A DNA stretch of 64,000 nt, taken from positions 119,575,520-119,639,519 of the forward strand of contig OY821521.1 of the NCBI GenBank assembly GCA_963682025.1, in the 5' to 3' direction. A program made the translations under genes and the position numbers. Origin of the DNA: Cordilura impudica (taxonomy: Eukaryota > Arthropoda > Insecta > Diptera > Scathophagidae). The notes under the pieces were generated by a model. That model was given only the letters and a program-made list of their open reading frames with translations. It ran no database searches and was not told the origin of the DNA. Within the stretch, counting starts at the first letter, position 1. Every line of letters starts with the position of its first letter. This document shows, one piece after another, positions 10,085-20,940 of the stretch.

Positions 10085-11524
10085 CTTATTGATTCAACCT
10101 ATTAATGAAAACAACAGTGGATATACAGAAATTAAATTGGACAACATAACAATGGTCGAAGCATATTCAACGATAATCCATACCATTTATCTAAGTAAAA
10201 TTCAGGAAATAATCAACCACATTAAAGATAGTATACAGCAGTCTAACATAAATAAACAGGTATTACAAACTCAGCTTGACAAAGTTATAGTAAAATTTCA
10301 TACTCTAAAATTGAATAGAGGTAAAAGAGGTTTAGCTAATGTTTTGGGATCAGGTCTCAAATGGATGGCAGGAACTATGGATGAAGAAGATAGGGAGACG
10401 ATACAGAATCATTTGCGGATTATAGAAGACAATAATCATAATATAATAGAAACCGTAAACAAACGAAGCAGAATAACAAATCATTTTAATGAAACACTAA
10501 CTAACTTAAAACACACTATTGAATCGGATAGAGATAGTATTCTGGGAAAAATCAATTCAATAGACAAGAATAACTTGGATATTTTTTCACACATTTTTTA
10601 TCTTGATTTGGTGTTAAAGATTAAAACATTGGATGAACAGATTGAACATATACAGGATAATATTATTGCAGCTAACCATAACCTTATGACTAGTAACATA
10701 CTGACACCAGAGGAAATTAATGATTTAAATATTGATTTCAATAAATTACAACAAATACAGTTAACTGTTGCTAAATACCGGAATGAACAAATTATATTTT
10801 TTGTAAAGATACCACTAAATATTATTACAGTCCCAAAGTCATTGATTCTACCAATTAAAAACAAAGAAGGTTTTGAATTGGATATAGGAATACAGCAGAT
10901 TGTTGTTATCAATGATACAGTTTATAATTACAGTAATGAACATAATATTTCAAATTTGAAAAAATCAAATTTATGTATTTTTAGCAATAAGAAAAAATGT
11001 TACAAAGTTATAAATAATAAGGAAGAAATTGTGGAAATTGAACAGGGAATAGTGCTTCTGAAAAATGTAAATGATGCAAAGGTAGAAAGTAACTGCGACA
11101 GCAGAAAGTTGGTTTTGAATGGAAATCAACTTCTTACATTTAATGATTGCAAAATAAAAACTGATGGTAGTATTTATGAAAATAAACAAAAAGAATACAA
11201 AACTAGTTTTGCATTATCGCCAAATTTAAATTAATACGGAAGCAACTATCTCCTTGGATCAAATAGGTGGAAAACATAAGGGCCATAGAGGAATTGAAGT
11301 ATCATAAAACAATGCATTTCGGTTCAATAATTGGGAATTATCTTCTCACTATTTGTATTTCAGTTGTATGTTTGGCTTTTATAATCATAATTTATAAGAA
11401 ATACAAAAAATCTCTTGGGAAAATCCAGGAGAATTTTCAATCTAAGGAGGGAGGAGTTAAGTCGACGGAATCCATCGATCTCCAAAACCCTCAACCTACA
11501 ATAAGAATTAATTATCAACAATAA
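10065..11524 (+). pseudogene. env: Errantivirus unit 2 env, near complete but frameshifted before the anchor
   Basis: The frame is open from before 10020, with its first ATG at 10065, to 11234. RGKR lies at 10317-10328, followed by the GLANVLGSG fusion-peptide region and a long helical ectodomain with several N-glycosylation motifs and a Cys cluster near the end. The membrane anchor and tail (IIGNYLLTICISVVCLAFII then KKYKK) lie in another frame at 11267-11524. Two small shifts between 11231 and 11280 separate the parts. The tail ends inside the LTR (LTR starts 11455), as in other errantiviruses. It resembles the baculovirus F/gypsy Env family, which mediates membrane fusion. As it stands it would be released without an anchor. 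Confidence 0.87.
11444..11454 (+). promoter_or_regulatory. Polypurine tract of unit 2
   Basis: AAGGAGGGAGG directly abuts the LTR start AGTTAAG at 11455, as expected for the plus-strand primer. Unit 1 lacks it because of the 4151-5295 replacement. Confidence 0.8.
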
Positions 11525-12706
11525 AATAAATGCCACATTAATAAACTTGTTAACTAGAACAAAGTGTAATAAACTTTTGTATCGAAGTTTGTTTATTCAT
11601 CAAGTATTTCGATTCATTCATTAAAAATAATAATAATGTCAAATTAACAAAATTTCAGTTGTAAACGAAAACAAAGTGTTAATAAACTTTCGTTGAAACT
11701 TGATACCTTTGTTTTCGTCATTCACTTCCTACAAATACAATGTTGTCTTTTACGACCAACCACTTAAACGTTCTGTAGAAAACAAGTGGACTAAGCATAT
11801 TTTATGTATTGAATGTATTGAGTAATTATAAGTTTTTAGATTAAGAATATTTTTGTATTAAAAAGAAACATAGAACAATAAAAAACAAGTAAGAAAATTA
11901 TAGTCGGTCTAGACCTGCTATACGATACCCTATACCATGTCCTAACTCTTAGGCCCAACTAACTGGACATACAAAATAAGCAAACACCAAATTTGGTTCT
12001 GATTTTTATTAATTTTTTGGCTGCAGATATGAAAAAGTTCATATCGGATGCTATATCTATATGGGGACTAGGTCCGAAAATGGACCGATCCTGATCATGT
12101 TTGGTAAAGTCTCTTGTATTTTGTAAAAATATATACAAACAAAATCTGAGAAGAATCAGTGCAATATTTTTGTTTTTTAATAGATTTAAGTGATGATCGG
12201 GAAGCAGCTCTATATGGGGCCAAAGGGATCATTTTTGGACTACTCATTAATGGACGTAATGATCGCATACAAAACCCAATTTGAGTAAGATCTATATGAC
12301 AATTTGGATCTTATGGCAATTTATGTCGATTTCATAGGGGTAATTTGTATGGGGGCTAGGTCTGAACATGGACCGATTCTCACCAATTTCAATAGCGTTC
12401 ATCCCATGGCCGATAAAAGCTTATTTACCAAATTTCATCAAAATATATTCATATTTGCGACCTGCAGTTTGATTACAAGCTTTACATGGACACACAGACG
12501 GACGGACGGACGGACGGACATTGTTAAATCAACTCAGAAAGTGATTCTGATTCGATCGGTATAATTAAAGATGGGTCTAGGTCAAATATTTTTGGTTGTT
12601 ACAAACAGCAGCACAAAGTCATTATACCCAAACCACATAGTGGTATAGGGTATAAAAACAGCTCTTATTGAAAACTCAAATAGATGTGTCATAGACTCAT
12701 TTAACT
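11455..12706 (+). repeat. Errantivirus 3' LTR, split by a mini-me-like insertion
   Basis: It matches 5296-5777 from AGTTAAG to TTTAACT. The match is broken at ~11885 and resumes at ~12656, the gap being a 771-bp insertion. Without the insertion the LTR is ~481 bp. No target duplication can be checked because the left end of the array is outside the window. Confidence 0.87.
11885..12655 (+). mobile_element. mini-me/DINE-1-like non-autonomous element, copy 1
   Basis: It begins ACAAGTAAGAAAATTATAG and ends GGTATAGGGTATAA with a terminal hairpin (TTATACCC..GGGTATAA). Internally it has a GGAC tetranucleotide run (~12492-12520) followed by a conserved block before the 3' hairpin, the layout of dipteran mini-me/DINE-1 repeats. 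A second copy lies reversed at 39757-40222. There is no coding capacity. The class assignment is from memory of that layout; the repeat itself is certain because both copies share their ends. Confidence 0.65.
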
Positions 12707-12842
12707 CGGGCGAAATCGCCTCCGCACCCTAATAGGTTCTCACTTAAGAGCACACTATTTTTATTGTTTTAAAAAAAAATTTTCTTTATATACTCGTTCC
12801 GCCTGGTGTTGCGTGCATCTTCTTCTGTTTGTTGGTTATCCT

Positions 12843-13394
12843 GATTGTCCTTTGGCCGGACAATCCTTCTAATCCCCGGCGTGGATTAGGTGCCTTTCCA
12901 GCTCAAACTAGGAGCTCTTCTTATAAATATAAGAATATTTGGCTAGGATCGCCATGTAATGTTTCAGGTCCGTAAAGGATCTACTGAAACCTTCGCTCAT
13001 CAACTTGGAGCGGTGGTCCTGTTCAAGACCTAAACGCTCAACTTAAAGGAGCGTTCCTATTCGCTATTTAAAAGTAATTATAAGCGAAGTTGTTTTGTTT
13101 TCATTGTCCAAAGACAAATTGTTGCTTTATTTACAATTTCTTCTACTTATAAAGCTACTGTGAAAATCTTAATACTAGTCTAGTATTGAGTGACATTTGT
13201 AAAGTCACTCAATCTTTTTTTGATTTATTTACAGTTTAAGTTTTCTATTTAGACCTATCTTAACTATGTGCATTTGTATCAATATCTCAGCAATTTTAGA
13301 AAGCATTTCTTCTTTAAAATTTATAGGGCATTGAGTAACTTTCTTGATTTTCGAATGTTACTCAACACTTCAAAAATATTTCCATTGCAATGGA
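12843..13394. repeat. Run of short perfect hairpins in unique sequence
   Basis: At least ten inverted repeats follow one another: 12843-12865 (8-bp arms), 12869-12889 (7), 12900-12916 (5), 12918-12935 (8), 12961-12990 (7), 12994-13012 (5), 13033-13055 (7), 13171-13187 (7), 13185-13213 (10), 13331-13365 (9), and the 14-bp palindrome 13381-13394. Most arms differ in sequence, so this is not one amplified repeat. I see no gene in 12707-13641. Confidence 0.7.
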
Positions 13395-13641
13395 TTGGTT
13401 TGGTTTTGTTACGGTAATTCTAAACCTTTACTCTAATTGTTTACATTAAATCAAAACAAATATGATTGCTTATTAATTTGTTGCTGACCCGGGATATTCA
13501 TACATATTTAGTCACACTTGTTATTTTTATGAACACTTGTTATACGCGCCTCTATGTCTACAACTTAACACAACATTGGCTGTATCGTTATGCATGACAC
13601 ATACTTTCATTGTTCATTCAGTTTGTATGTGACGTCATGCA

Positions 13642-14132
13642 TACACCACATCATCGTTTCTTGACAACGTTCCTGACAAAATAAATAGACATGTTGCTCT
13701 GCTGGATCACCTTAGGCGACATTTCATTGTTGACTCGGGACGAAACATGTAGCGCTTGAATCAATCTGGCCCCTTGCCCCAATGACCATCATTCCAGCTA
13801 GCCCAAAACAACCATATCTTGTCACAACGGCCGTTTCAATTTGCGCGGGCATTCCCCAATAGCCAATCCATCACATGCAAAAATCTCGGTGGACCCATTC
13901 GCACTTTACCCTTACAGTTGATTTTTAATCGATAGCTCTTTACTCGAGACGTTGAGCTTTTATCTCTGCCTTGTGGCCACACCTTAATCCTGACGGGCCA
14001 CTGCTTTCAGCTGCTTCCTTGATGAATGTTGAATTTTGCCGCTTTCTAGATGGATGCTGATCAGAGTCGCTCCCAGTGGACTTGGGTTGGAATTCCCCAT
14101 TTTTATTAACATAACCAACTATAAAACATTAA
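13642..14132 (-). repeat. Dispersed repeat R, copy A
   Basis: About 490 bp match 25303-25779 at high identity, ending with the same ACCAACTATAAAACATTA boundary. GC content is higher than in the flanks. On the reverse strand it contains decayed coding-looking stretches, but I recognise no family. Its neighbour on the right, once the 412-like element is removed, is repeat X, as for copy B. R and X therefore look like parts of one larger reverse-strand element. Confidence 0.75.
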
Positions 14133-14368
14133 AAATTTGTACAAATCATTACAAAGAAAACGAAAACTCCTAACTTGCTATACATATATTTTCTTATATT
14201 CTAATAACAGTAAAATTTTCTTTTATACATTTCTTATAAATTAATATATAAATTGGGGATACTCCTCGTCCTTTCATCTATCTAATTTCATTATATATAT
14301 ATATACATTTTTTCCCTTTAGGTATTTTTTTCTTCCTTTAAACTATATAATATATTAATATATAATAA
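14133..14368. other. AT-rich stretch between R_A and the 412-like element; nothing coding
   Basis: AT-rich sequence with a (TA)n run and no ORF. Together with 21628 onward it was contiguous before the 412-like element inserted; the TSD ATAA is at 14365-14368. Confidence 0.6.
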
Positions 14369-15001
14369 TGTAGTGTATCCATCCCAATGGAACACCCCAT
14401 AACATTTTGACGTAATTAAATTCTTAAGATACTGACCTAATTAAATTAATAAACAACATTCTTTCACTTTAAAAGTACAATGCACTTATGAGTAATCATA
14501 TAACATAAACAACATTCCTTTAACGTAACCCTAAACCTTTACGTTAAATACGCTTGTTAAAGTAATTAAAAGTGCAATGCAAGAATTTTTATTAGAATTT
14601 TTTATTAGTCACCACAAACACAAATTTGTAAACAATTATTTAGTATAAATATAAGTGTAAAATTGTAAATAAAGACAGATACAAACTAGATTCAATTTAG
14701 AAGTAACAAATTGTGTTATATTTGTTTCTCATTCTAAACAAGCACTTAACAGTGCTAGGAAGAATTAAAAATTGTTGCGAATCCTAACGCAACATTCATA
14801 AAAAATTGGAACCTTTTTTTGAATAAATAAATGTCAATTAAAAAATCTAATTGACAAATGAAAATAAAATTTCCTTATAAATTAAAATATTAAAATTCCT
14901 TTTATGAAAAATCCTTACCCTTACTGATTCATAATACGGCAATCCTGCCATCGTATAGAGATTCATAATAGGAATAATAAAAGATATAGAGATTCATAAT
15001 A
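14369..15001 (+). repeat. 412-like 5' LTR (633 bp)
   Basis: Nearly identical to the 3' LTR except for a ~50-bp block (around 21150-21220) present only in the 3' copy. It is followed immediately by the PBS. Confidence 0.88.
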
Positions 15002-15200
15002 TGGCGATCCTGCAACCGATTCTGCAACCGATCCTACAACCGATCCTGCAACCGACCCTGATTCTGAAACAGATCCTGTTTCTGTAAATGATCTATAAGA
15101 CCCTGAAACTTCAAAAAGATCCCTTATTGGTAAAAATAAATGAAAATTAGATCCTGAAACCGATCCAGCGAATAATCCTACGACAGATTCTTTTAATACT
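15002..15200 (+). promoter_or_regulatory. tRNA-Arg-type PBS followed by degenerate 12-bp repeats of its core
   Basis: TGGCGATCCTGC at 15002-15013 is complementary to the 3' end of an arginine tRNA (..GCAGGATCG-CCA). From 15006 the motif GATCCTGCAACC repeats about four times with one or two changes, then continues as more diverged GATCCTG-type units to ~15190. The repeat unit contains eight bases of the PBS. It can be read as an ORF on the reverse strand, but the period fully explains that frame. Confidence 0.7.
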
Positions 15201-15336
15201 GACTGCAATTAATAGCCTGCTAATACTTCAAAGAATCCTGAAAAAAAAGGGGAAAATTCCGATGTTTTTACTGCAAAAAAAAAATTATTTTTTTTTTAAT
15301 AAAAATAGAACATAATAATTGAACAAAATTTTTAAG

Positions 15337-15540
15337 ATGGGTAAACCACAGAGCAAAATAGAAATACAAGAAAATATAATAAATAACGGAGACTTAAAGA
15401 ATTCAAGCCAAACGGTACCAGAATACGCGATTACGCTAATAGTCGTTATAATAGTACTATACATTGCTCACAAGGTCAACAAGTATTTTAAAAGCTATGT
15501 AATAAAACGTGAAAATAGACCAGCTATCACCAATGCTTAA
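15337..15540 (+). CDS. Micro-ORF 1: 67-aa single-pass membrane protein, myristoylation-type N-terminus
   Basis: I start it at the ATG at 15337 (MGKPQSK), which fits the N-myristoylation consensus MGxxxS/T with a following Lys. A polar ~30-residue segment leads to VPEYAITLIVVIIVLYIA, a hydrophobic helix, then a basic tail (HKVNKYFKSYVIK). The ORF at 15599 shares the VP-[DE]-[FY]-x(3)-TLI core and the K-x2-KY-[FY]-K tail, so the two are tandem paralogues. No bacterial-style signals apply; translation of several short ORFs before gag would need leaky scanning or reinitiation. I recall short 5' ORFs of this type in 412/mdg1-group elements but cannot verify it. Function unknown. Confidence 0.6.
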   Translation: MGKPQSKIEIQENIINNGDLKNSSQTVPEYAITLIVVIIVLYIAHKVNKYFKSYVIKRENRPAITNA

Positions 15541-15598
15541 AAACAAGGTAATAAATTAAAATAAAGAACAGAAATGGAAAAATTTTAAAGTTAATACA

Positions 15599-15811
15599 AT
15601 GGTAGGTCCTATTTGGGGAATTCCAATCAAGAAAATTGAGGAAAAATTTATAGCTAATAATAGTTCAAAAGAAAAAGTTACTAAGAACATTGTACCAGAT
15701 TTTGTAGTAACATTAATTATAGTAGGAATTATAATATATATAGCATGTAAAATTTATAAATACTATAAGAATTATATACTTAAATACAATAATAATATAG
15801 AACAAGTTTGA
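15599..15811 (+). CDS. Micro-ORF 2: 70-aa single-pass membrane protein, paralogue of micro-ORF 1
   Basis: The ATG is at 15599. The N-terminus is MVGPIWGIPIKKIEEKF, then a polar segment, IVPDFVVTLIIVGIIIYIA as the membrane helix, and KIYKYYKNYILKYN as a basic tail. The helix and tail align with micro-ORF 1 without gaps, while the N-termini differ: only the first ORF has the myristoylation pattern. Both frames are intact although gag and pol of the same element are riddled with breaks, but they are short, so intactness alone proves little. It lies 58 bases after micro-ORF 1 and 71 bases before gag. Confidence 0.58.
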   Translation: MVGPIWGIPIKKIEEKFIANNSSKEKVTKNIVPDFVVTLIIVGIIIYIACKIYKYYKNYILKYNNNIEQV

Positions 15812-15882
15812 AAATGTAGAACAAGTAAAAAAAAAAATAATAATAATATATTATACTAATAAAATCAATATGAAAATATTTA

Positions 15883-17071
15883 ATGGAGGAAGATGTTAAA
15901 AAGTTGAAAGATTTACTAAAAAATTTTAAGAAAAGTCCAGGAAGGACATATACAGGGAAAACGATCCAAAATAAATTACAAATTATAGATAGAATAAGAG
16001 AAGACTTCAGATCAAAAGAACTCCAAGAAGAAGATAAAGAAAAACTATATGCACTAAAAATAGAATTTAATAATATATATACAAAAATTAAACAATATTT
16101 ACAAGAAACCCCAAGGGAAATGGAAAATAAGCCCAATCAAAATAATAACGATCAAATACAAAATTCAGTAAGTATGGCGACTCAAAATTTTAACTGAGAA
16201 TTAGCCTTAAAAACAATTCCAGAATTTACAGGGAACTATCGAGAACTTAGTTCTTTTCTCACTATAGTAGAATTGCTTAGAAATGGAGTGACACCAGAAC
16301 AAGAAACATTACTTTTGAACTTTGTATTCAATGTTAATTTGAACGACACCGTAAGAACTGCACTAGGAAGTTCTACACCAACAACATTTGAACATTGCAC
16401 AACATTTGCACAAACACAAGCTTCACTTAGCAATTTTTGTCAGAAAAACATGAGTGTAAACAGTTACCATGACAAACTATTAAATCTGATAGCACAATTG
16501 AACGAATTGCAAATAGGAGAAATATCCAATTGCAACGCAATTCAAGCAGATACGATTAAACTAATGAATGAAAAATATGCACTGAATGTTTTTAAAAACG
16601 GCTTAAATGAAGACTTGAAACCAACTATTTTTGCATCTAGGCCAAAAGACTTAAATGACGCTGTGAAATTAGCTCTAGGATTGGAAAAAGACTTTTCAAA
16701 TAATACTAACCAAATTTTATACTTTTCAAACAATAGGAACACACAGAATAAGAATAATTTGAATAGAAACAATAACCAGAATACCAATAGAAATAGTTAC
16801 CAAAATAGAAATTATCAAAATAATAATAATTACAATAAAAAAAAATTTCGGCAATAATTATAATGAGAATACAAATCGTTATAATGGCAACAACCGCAAC
16901 AACCGTTATAGTAGTAATAACAATCGTTATAATAATAACAACCGTCATAATAATAAGAACAACCGTTATAACAATAATAATAACAATGCTAGAAATAATA
17001 ATCAAAATAGAAATGTACACTATGTACATAAAAACTCCGAGGCTCCGGAAGTAATTCAGGAAAATGTATAA
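15883..17071 (+). pseudogene. gag: 412-like gag, one stop and one frameshift
   Basis: Starts at ATG 15883 (MEEDVKKLKDLLKNF). The N-terminal ~100 residues are Lys/Glu-rich and helical. An in-frame TGA at 16195-16197 is followed without frame change by the capsid domain (ALKTIPEFTGNYRELSSFL, then VELLRNGVTPEQE), and by an Asn/Arg/Tyr-rich tail. An A9 run near 16840 shifts the frame; the other frame continues the Asn/Arg repeats to the stop at 17069-17071. The very Asn-rich basic tail probably binds RNA in place of a CCHC knuckle, which is absent. The N-terminus resembles the inverted fragment at 4151-4417. Confidence 0.82.
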
Positions 17072-17138
17072 GTTTATTATCCGGTCAACAAGAAATAAGA
17101 CTTAATAATGTTTTTCAGATCTCAAACAACAGTACTAA

Positions 17139-20100
17139 CTATATAAATATATATTTAAAAATTTGAATATGACATTTTTAATAGACACGGGCGCAGACAT
17201 TTCTTTATGTAAATTAGATAATTTGAATGAACATTTATTGAATATTGATACTGAGCAATCAATAAGTTTTTCAGGGATTACTCAAGAGAAAATTAAATCC
17301 ATAGGAAAATCAGAATTGAAAATTAGTATAGATAAAGAAGTTGTAGAACATAAATTCCACATCGTTGACAAAAAATTTCCAATACCAACAGACGGCATTT
17401 TAGGAAGAGATTTCTTTACAAGATTTTTATGCAAAATTGATTATGAAACATTCACCATATCACTCACCTTAAGAGACAGAGAAATTACAATACCCATGAG
17501 ATCATGGATTAATAGAGACAATAGCATAAGAATAGAAAAAAGATCAGAAATAATCCACCTTATAAAGATAAATATAAATGATGATAGTATCATTCTAAAC
17601 AAGGAAATTGAACCGGGTATATATGTTTGTAACACCATAGTACCAGGAAATGGTATAAGTCATATAAAGATATTGAACACAACAGATAATGATGTCACTC
17701 TGAACAATATAAAATTAGATATTGAACCTTTAAGAGATTACACCTTTATAACACATTCAAATATAAAAAAGAAAAACATATTGATGATGAAAGATTTCGG
17801 AAATTACTAGATACTTTGAAAATTGACATTAATGATTATAAAGCTAGAACAGAATTACTAGACATTTTTAAAGATTATCATAATATTTTTTACTTAGAAG
17901 GAGATACATTATCATCAAATAACTTTTATACACAAAATTTGAACGTCACTGACACAACACCGGTATTCATCAAAAACTACAGATTACCCCACACGCATAC
18001 TGAAGAAATAAATAGTCAAGTACAACAATTACTGGAAGATGATATTATCCAACATTCAAATAGTCCATACAACTCACCCTTGTTAGTTGTACCGAAAAGG
18101 AATGAGAATGGAAAGAAGAAATGGAGACTAGTAGTAGATTTTAGACAATTGAACAAAAAGATAGTTAATGATAAGTTTCCATTAACAAGATTGGAAGATG
18201 TATTAGATCGTCTTGGTAGAGCCAAATATTTTTCTACTTTAGACATAACTAGTTCTTTCCACCAAATAGATTTGGATGAAGATTCAAGACACTTGACCGC
18301 GTTCTCAACTAGCAATGGTCACTATCAATTTAAACGATTACCATTTGGTTTAAAGATATCGTCTAATAGCTTTCAAAGGATGTTAACAATAGCATTTAGT
18401 GGTTTAGATTCAAAAGCATTTTTATACGTCGATGACATAATTGTATATGGTTGTAGTCTAAAACACCATAATGATAACCTTAGAAGTACATTTGAGCGTT
18501 TGTCGAAGTATAATTTAAAACTAAACGCATCTAAATGTGTATTCTTGAAATCAGAAGTAATCTATTTAGGGCATCAAATAACAAAAGACGGTATACGAAC
18601 AGACCCTTCCAAACACAAAGCTATAGAACAATATCCAGTCCCAAGTGATAAAGATGAAGTTAAAAATAAGCCCGTAATTGAAAAAGAGCTTCTTGCAATA
18701 CATTGGGGAATAGAATTCTTCAGACCCTACCTTTTTGGCAAAAAATTTATTGTGGTAACAGATCACAGACCACAAGTATCACTTTTTACTCATAAAAACC
18801 CCTCATCAAAACTGACACGTATACGTATAGATTTTTCAGACTATTGCCGGTTTTCTCAATGTATCGTCAAACTGTCTGTTACTTAACCAGGACATAAATT
18901 TATTGGACCGATAAACTGCAAAAACATTATTTTCAGTTGGCAATGCCTCTCAAAATACGTATGAAAGTTGGGAGAATTATTATCAGTTGGCAATAGCTCT
19001 CAAAATTGATATGAAAGTTGGGAGAATAATTTATCTGTACGATAAATAAATAATTGGCAGATGAGTGCCGGTTAGCTTTGCGACAAAATAGAAGCAAACC
19101 AGACATTGAGAAAACCAAATTTCTTTAAGCGGCAGTTTCTCGTTGGGATAAAAGATAATCGCCTATTGAGAAAACGGGCATATGATTTCGAAGTTATATA
19201 CAAGAAAGGTAAAATCAATACCAACGCAGACGCTTTGTCTAGAATAAGACTAAATTCAGAAATGTTGAAGAAAATGATACCGATAGAAGACGACACTAAC
19301 AAACCAACAAAGTTTTAGTAACAACACGTGGAATGCAAGCACAAAAGATTTCAGATCATATATGGGAATGTACGTCCTTACAAGATATAAAGAATATTCG
19401 CGAATTAAAATATAATATTAATAGAAACCGTATACAAGATATACAGGGTAAAGGAAATAAGAAAAATAAAAATGGCACTTTAGAGTCCATTGATAATACT
19501 TTTGTAACGAATATTGATGAAGATCTGGCAAAATACGTTTTGACCCTAGAGAAATTAATAATTCATATGCATAAGCCAAATATTAAAAATCTCGCTTTAT
19601 CATGCGAAGATAAAATTTTTGAGCTCATATCAATTGAATATTTAAAGAAAATTTATAATGAGGTATACCAAAGAATGAAGAAGTCAAATAAGTACAGAAA
19701 TCTAGAATTGAACATCATATTATATAAACCGCTGCAACACATTAAGGATAAAAAATCTCAAATGAATATTATTAAAAAATTTCATGACTCACCAATATCA
19801 GGACATTTCGGTATCAGAAAAACAGTATTAAAATTAAAACAACGTTATGTATGGAAAAATATGAGGAAAATGGTAAAAGATTATATAAACAAATGCGATA
19901 AATGCCTAAGAAATAAACAAACCAAGAACATTAAAGAGGAAATGATAATTACTGACAACCCAAATACAAGTTTTGAAATAATAGAAATAGATACAGTTGG
20001 ACCGTTAAGAATGACAAATAATTACAGATATATCTTAACGATGCAGTGCGAATTGACAAAATATGTAGTAGCACACCCAATTGAGACAAAAGACGCTAAA

Positions 20101-20785
20101 ACAATTGCCAAGACTTTAGTTGAACAATTTATTTTAAAGTATGGATGTTTTAAGTTTTTAAAGTCCGATAGGGGAAGAGAATTTAAGAATGAACTACTCA
20201 AAGAAGTTTGTAATTTACTAAACATAAGTCAAAAATTTTCAGCACCATACCACCATCAATCTATAGGTACACTCGAACGCAACCACAGAGTATTAAACGA
20301 GTATTTACTGAATTGTGTAGATGATTATGAATGGGACAAATTTATTCCATACTATACTTTTGCATATAATAAAACACCGCATGTAAACAGTAATTATTCA
20401 CCTTATGAATTAATCTATGGTAAATTAGCAACATTGCCAACAGATAAAATACAAAACTCCCAAGCATGTTATAATATTGAAAACTATGCAAATGAAGTGA
20501 AATTAAGATTAAGGAAATCGTTGGAAAACGCCAAAGAATTGATAAATATTGCTAAAAGAGAATCAAAGTTAACATATGATAAGAACATAAATAGTAGTGA
20601 TTTTAAAATTGCAGATCTAGTATTAATAAAATTAGAATCTAGAAAAAAAAAATCAGAGCCCATATAAGGGACCATATAAAATAATAAAAAGATTAGGAGT
20701 AAATTCTTTACTTAAAGTAGATACAAAAGAGAAAATATTTCATAACAATATACTTAAATTGTATAAAAGTAAACATATAAATTAA
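17139..20785 (+). pseudogene. pol: 412-like pol (PR-RT-RH-IN), broken
   Basis: Protease: FLIDTGADISLC at ~17172 and GILGRDFF. A frame change occurs near 17770. RT (17816 onward): STLDITSSFHQIDLD, RLPFGLKISSNSFQ, catalytic YVDD at ~18426. After PVPSDKDEV at ~18655 the sequence jumps to KPVIEKELLAIHWG, so the RT-RNase H connection and the first RNase H residues (roughly 110 aa by family comparison) are deleted. TDHRPQVSLF follows, then the MITE at 18845-19180, then DFEVIYKKGKINTNADALSR. Another shift lies near 19305. Integrase: H-x3-H...CDKC zinc domain (~19780-19905), EIDTVGP, KSDRGREF, GTLERNHR as the DDE core. An A-run at ~20642 shifts the last 40 codons, which end at 20785. Confidence 0.85.
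18845..19180. mobile_element. MITE (336 bp) inside RNase H, TIR TGCCSGTTTTCTCAAT, TSD TAT
   Basis: The termini are TGCCGGTTTTCTCAAT and the inverse of TGCCCGTTTTCTCAAT (one mismatch in 16). TAT flanks both sides (18842-18844, 19181-19183), and removing the insert plus one TAT restores the RNase H reading frame. Inside is a ~50-bp direct duplication (CAGTTGGCAATNGCTCTC..., 18938-19030) and, near the right end, an inner TIR-like copy at ~19105. It has no coding capacity. The 3-bp TSD hints at PIF/Harbinger or CACTA-type mobilisation; unproven. Confidence 0.72.
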
Positions 20786-20940
20786 TATTTAGAATTATAT
20801 AAAAAGATTCAAAATATATCATAATAACATATATTTAAATTGTATAAAAGTAATCATTTAAAACTAACATTAAGCATTATATATATAATAAGATCCAATT
20901 TACTTATTTTCAAACGAAAATTAAATCTTAAGGGCAATGG

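Larger units (their letters stand above)
1..12706 (+). mobile_element. Tandem errantivirus array: internal-LTR-internal-LTR (Gypsy, 17.6/297/ZAM-like)
   Basis: Two near-identical internal regions lie head to tail. Unit 1 enters the window inside gag (base 1 aligns with base 7179) and ends at the shared LTR 5296-5777. Unit 2 runs from the PBS at 5777 to the 3' LTR ending at 12706. The gag-pol-env order, a tRNA-Ser-type PBS, LTR ends AGTTAA/TTAACT and an Env with a furin site place it among the env-bearing insect errantiviruses. The two units share two pol lesions, a one-base shift before RNase H and a stop before the integrase, and each has private ones. The array therefore came from an already defective copy, or one unit was copied from the other. 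The 5' LTR of unit 1 is outside the window. Confidence 0.9.

Noticed and set aside
15002..15208. Reverse-strand Ser/Gly/Val-repeat protein over the 412-like leader
   Set aside because: It is fully explained by the 12-bp nucleotide repeat; it crosses the PBS and LTR edge and has no independent coding signal.
16706..17054. Ile/Val-rich ORFs on both strands over the gag tail
   Set aside because: They are other-frame readings of the AAT/AAC repeats that encode the Asn-rich Gag tail.
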